Source of the DNA: Cryomorphaceae bacterium
GTDB lineage: Bacteria; Bacteroidota; Bacteroidia; Flavobacteriales; BACL11
Assembly: GCA_949511925.1 (NCBI GenBank)
Contig: CATEYX010000043.1
Location: 1 to 24,985, forward strand
Length of the DNA: 24,985 bases
Reading direction: 5' to 3'
Shown: positions 22,792 to 24,985 of the stretch, piece after piece
Position numbering within the stretch: the first letter of the stretch is position 1
Layout: the number at the start of each line of letters is the position of its first letter
Made by a program: the position numbers and the translations under genes
The notes under the pieces: model-generated
The model's database searches: none
What the model was told of the DNA's origin: nothing
The model's input: only the letters and a program-made list of their open reading frames with translations

Positions 22792-24888
22792 ATGCATATT
22801 CTGGATACCCCAATTGATTATTTGAAAGGTGTCGGACCTTTACGGGCTGACTTGCTTAAAAAAGAGTTGCGTATCTTTACCTATGGCGACTTGCTTATGC
22901 ACTATCCTTTTCGCTATATCGATAAGAGTAAAATCCATACTATTTCTGAACTAACTCCTGATTCTCCTAGCATTCAGCTAAAAGGTAAAATCATCAAGTT
23001 TGAAGAAAAGGGAGAGAAGAGATCTAAGCGATTAATTGCTCATTTTAAAGATGATACAGGTATTATTGAGTTGGTGTGGTTCAAAGCTATTCGTTGGGTA
23101 AGGTCTGGAGTAAAACTACATACTGATTATCTTGTTTTTGGTAAGCCTACTGCTTTTAAGGGATCGTTTAATATCGTACATCCTGAAATGGATATGCAAG
23201 AAGAAAACAATCAATTTACTCAAGGCTTGCAACCTGTTTACAATGCAACTGAAAAGCTAAATGCAAAAGGATTAACAAGCAGAGGGATTGGGAAGTTGAC
23301 TAAAGAGTTATTGCCTTTGCTTAAAAATCATTTGGAGGAAACACTTTCTCTCTCTCTAATTGAAAAATTAAATTTACCAACTCGTACAGCATCTTTTATT
23401 GATATACATCAACCAAAAGATGCTAAGACTTTGGTAAGAGCTCAAAAACGATTAAAATTTGAAGAGTTTTTCTTTTTGCAATTACATTTATTAAAACTAA
23501 AATTAACACGAAAAAAAAAGTTCAAGGGCTATGCTTTTGAAAACTTGGGAGAGGGTTTCCATGAATTTTATAATAAGCACCTCCCTTTTGAATTAACTGG
23601 AGCTCAAAAACGGGTGCTAAAGGAAATCAGGAATGATGTTAGGAATCCTCAACAGATGAATCGCCTATTGCAAGGAGATGTTGGGAGTGGGAAAACTCTA
23701 GTTGCACTGCTGAGCATGCTTATGGCAGTGGATAATGGTTTCCAATCTTGCCTTATGGCACCTACCGAAATTTTGGCTAGACAGCATTTTGAAACTATTT
23801 CTACCTATTTGGAAAAACTAGATATTAAGGTGGCTATACTTACGGGTTCAACTAAAACTAAGGATAGGCGTATTTTGCATGAACAATTAGAAAACGGTGA
23901 AATTGATTTGTTAATTGGTACTCATGCTTTATTAGAAGATAAAGTAGTATTTCAGAATTTAGCTTTAGTCGTTATTGATGAACAACATAGGTTCGGTGTG
24001 GCACAAAGAGCTAAATTATGGAAGAAAAATAAATTTCCACCTCATGTGTTGGTTATGACGGCAACTCCTATTCCTAGGACACTCTCTATGACGCTTTATG
24101 GTGATTTAGATGTTTCCATCATTGATGAGCTTCCACCAGGAAGAAAGGAAGTAAAAACCATGTGGAAGACTGATTCTTCTCGCTTGCAGATTATTAATTT
24201 TATGCGTGAGCAAATTAAATTAGAGAGACAAATATATATTGTGTTTCCTCTAATTGAAGAATCAGAAAAACTAGATTATAAGAATTTGATGGAGGGATTT
24301 ACTGCTATTGAACGCGAATTTCCCTTGCCAGAATTTCAAGTAAGTGTAGTGCATGGGCAAATGAAACCTGAGGATAAACAGTATGAAATGAAACGCTTTG
24401 TTGATGGGGTAACTAATATTATGGTGGCAACTACAGTAATTGAGGTCGGTGTAAATGTGCCCAATGCTTCCGTTATGATTATTGAAAGTGCGGAACGTTT
24501 CGGACTCTCACAACTCCATCAATTAAGAGGTAGAGTGGGTAGGGGTAGTGAGCAATCCTATTGTGTATTGGTAAGTGGTAATAAAGTAAGCGTAGTAGGT
24601 AAAACTCGCCTGCAGACTATGGTGGATACCAATGATGGTTTCCAAATATCAGAAGTAGATTTAAAACTAAGAGGTCCTGGTGATATGATGGGGACCAAAC
24701 AAAGTGGGGTACTTGATTTTAAAATTGCGGACATAATTATTGATAATAAAATACTGCATTTTGCTAGAAATGAGGCTGATTTATTATTACAAGATGATGG
24801 GGAATTGGAAAAAGCGGAGAATATCAATATCGCTCGTGCTTATCGTCCTTATGCTAGGGAGCGTTTGGGCTGGAGTAGGATATCTTAA
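22792..24888 (+). CDS. recG: ATP-dependent DNA helicase RecG
   Basis: Branch-migrating helicase that regresses stalled replication forks and processes Holliday junctions. The 698-residue product is full length (family about 690-700). The N-terminal wedge/OB domain covers about residues 55-150 (opening with YLKGVGPLRADLLKKEL). Helicase motifs are Walker A GDVGSGKT with K301, DEQH box D396-E-Q-H, then MTATPIPRTLSMTLYGDLD, TTVIEVGVNVPNASVM and QLRGRVGRG. The C-terminal segment has DLKLRGPGDMMGTKQSG. The ATG at 22792 fits the usual start (LDTPIDYLKGVGP). A near-match to the promoter box, TATATTTA at 22780-22787, precedes it. It is convergent with the RNA gene at the window's right end. Confidence 0.97.
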   Translation: MHILDTPIDYLKGVGPLRADLLKKELRIFTYGDLLMHYPFRYIDKSKIHTISELTPDSPSIQLKGKIIKFEEKGEKRSKRLIAHFKDDTGIIELVWFKAIRWVRSGVKLHTDYLVFGKPTAFKGSFNIVHPEMDMQEENNQFTQGLQPVYNATEKLNAKGLTSRGIGKLTKELLPLLKNHLEETLSLSLIEKLNLPTRTASFIDIHQPKDAKTLVRAQKRLKFEEFFFLQLHLLKLKLTRKKKFKGYAFENLGEGFHEFYNKHLPFELTGAQKRVLKEIRNDVRNPQQMNRLLQGDVGSGKTLVALLSMLMAVDNGFQSCLMAPTEILARQHFETISTYLEKLDIKVAILTGSTKTKDRRILHEQLENGEIDLLIGTHALLEDKVVFQNLALVVIDEQHRFGVAQRAKLWKKNKFPPHVLVMTATPIPRTLSMTLYGDLDVSIIDELPPGRKEVKTMWKTDSSRLQIINFMREQIKLERQIYIVFPLIEESEKLDYKNLMEGFTAIEREFPLPEFQVSVVHGQMKPEDKQYEMKRFVDGVTNIMVATTVIEVGVNVPNASVMIIESAERFGLSQLHQLRGRVGRGSEQSYCVLVSGNKVSVVGKTRLQTMVDTNDGFQISEVDLKLRGPGDMMGTKQSGVLDFKIADIIIDNKILHFARNEADLLLQDDGELEKAENINIARAYRPYARERLGWSRIS

Positions 24889-24895
24889 AATAAAT

Positions 24896-24939
24896 AAGGG
24901 TAAGCTACTTATATCGCACCGCTACAACCTATTACCCTT
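24896..24939 (-). other. Inverted repeat overlapping the SRP RNA 3' end
   Basis: AAGGGTAA at 24896-24903 and TTACCCTT at 24932-24939 are perfect 8-base complements. On the minus strand the 3' trailer of the SRP RNA can thus pair with the 3' side of its own domain IV stem, and an AT-rich stretch (ATTTATTTT) follows. It may act in 3' end formation or be a terminator between the convergent genes. Chance is possible. Confidence 0.35.
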
Positions 24940-24985
24940 GCTGCATTCCTGCCCTGGGGGAGTTCATAGGGAGCTGGTCGTACAA
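24902..24985 (-). ncRNA. ffs: Bacterial small signal recognition particle RNA (4.5S), partial
   Basis: Read on the minus strand, the segment around 24935-24960 gives CCCAGGGCAGGAATGCAGCA, the SRP domain IV: GGAA tetraloop (24946-24949) closed by GCA/TGC, the asymmetric AGG/AGCA internal loop bound by Ffh, and a CCC/GGG stem. Flanking bases pair further (CTATG side with ATAGG; CGACC with GGTGCG with one bulge), giving the expected long hairpin. The RNA guides ribosomes making membrane proteins to the SecYEG translocon with Ffh and FtsY. The 5' end probably lies a few bases beyond the window edge, and the 3' end is approximate. It is convergent with recG. Confidence 0.82.

Overview
The window is AT-rich, and its protein families and promoters point to the Bacteroidota, most likely a marine-type flavobacterium. 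The main reasons are promoter-like TAnnTTTG boxes, several secreted proteins ending in type IX secretion (T9SS, Por) C-terminal sorting domains, a complete Na+-translocating NADH:quinone oxidoreductase operon, and no obvious Shine-Dalgarno sequences. No tRNA, rRNA, CRISPR array, insertion sequence or phage gene was seen. No gap between genes exceeds about 110 bases.

Bases 63-7352 hold the Na+-NQR module: nqrA-B-C-D-E-F in one direction, then the flavin transferase gene apbE behind its own promoter-like box. A 67-residue, one-helix, four-cysteine protein meets apbE tail to tail and is probably the NqrM-type assembly factor. ApbE attaches FMN to NqrB and NqrC. An NqrM-like protein would serve the intramembrane iron centre held by two cysteines each in NqrD and NqrE.

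Bases 7422-10507 carry mazG, then an ECF sigma factor gene, a 79-residue one-helix protein (putative anti-sigma factor), a membrane-anchored Spy/CpxP-like protein and a YHYH-family secreted protein. This order resembles the CnrH/CnrY/CnrX metal-sensing arrangement. The element GAAGGA-N13-ATCGTC occurs before both the sigma gene and the gene that follows it, which suggests autoregulation.

Bases 10567-17556 hold secreted proteins: an arylsulfotransferase-like protein, an M43-type metalloprotease, a CotH-family kinase and a seven-blade propeller protein, all with T9SS tails.

Bases 17641-22280 form a tightly packed set: a second CotH kinase, a small lipoprotein, a VTC-type polyphosphate polymerase-like domain protein, a DUF4956 membrane protein and a DUF2490 beta-barrel-like protein. 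My best candidate for an undescribed system is this set: cytosolic polyphosphate (or other phosphate polymer) synthesis, membrane passage, and secreted kinases at the cell surface. This is inference from family membership and gene packing.

Bases 22285-24888 are housekeeping genes: cdd (cytidine deaminase) and recG. At the right edge a bacterial small signal recognition particle RNA gene lies on the minus strand, convergent with recG and cut by the window end.
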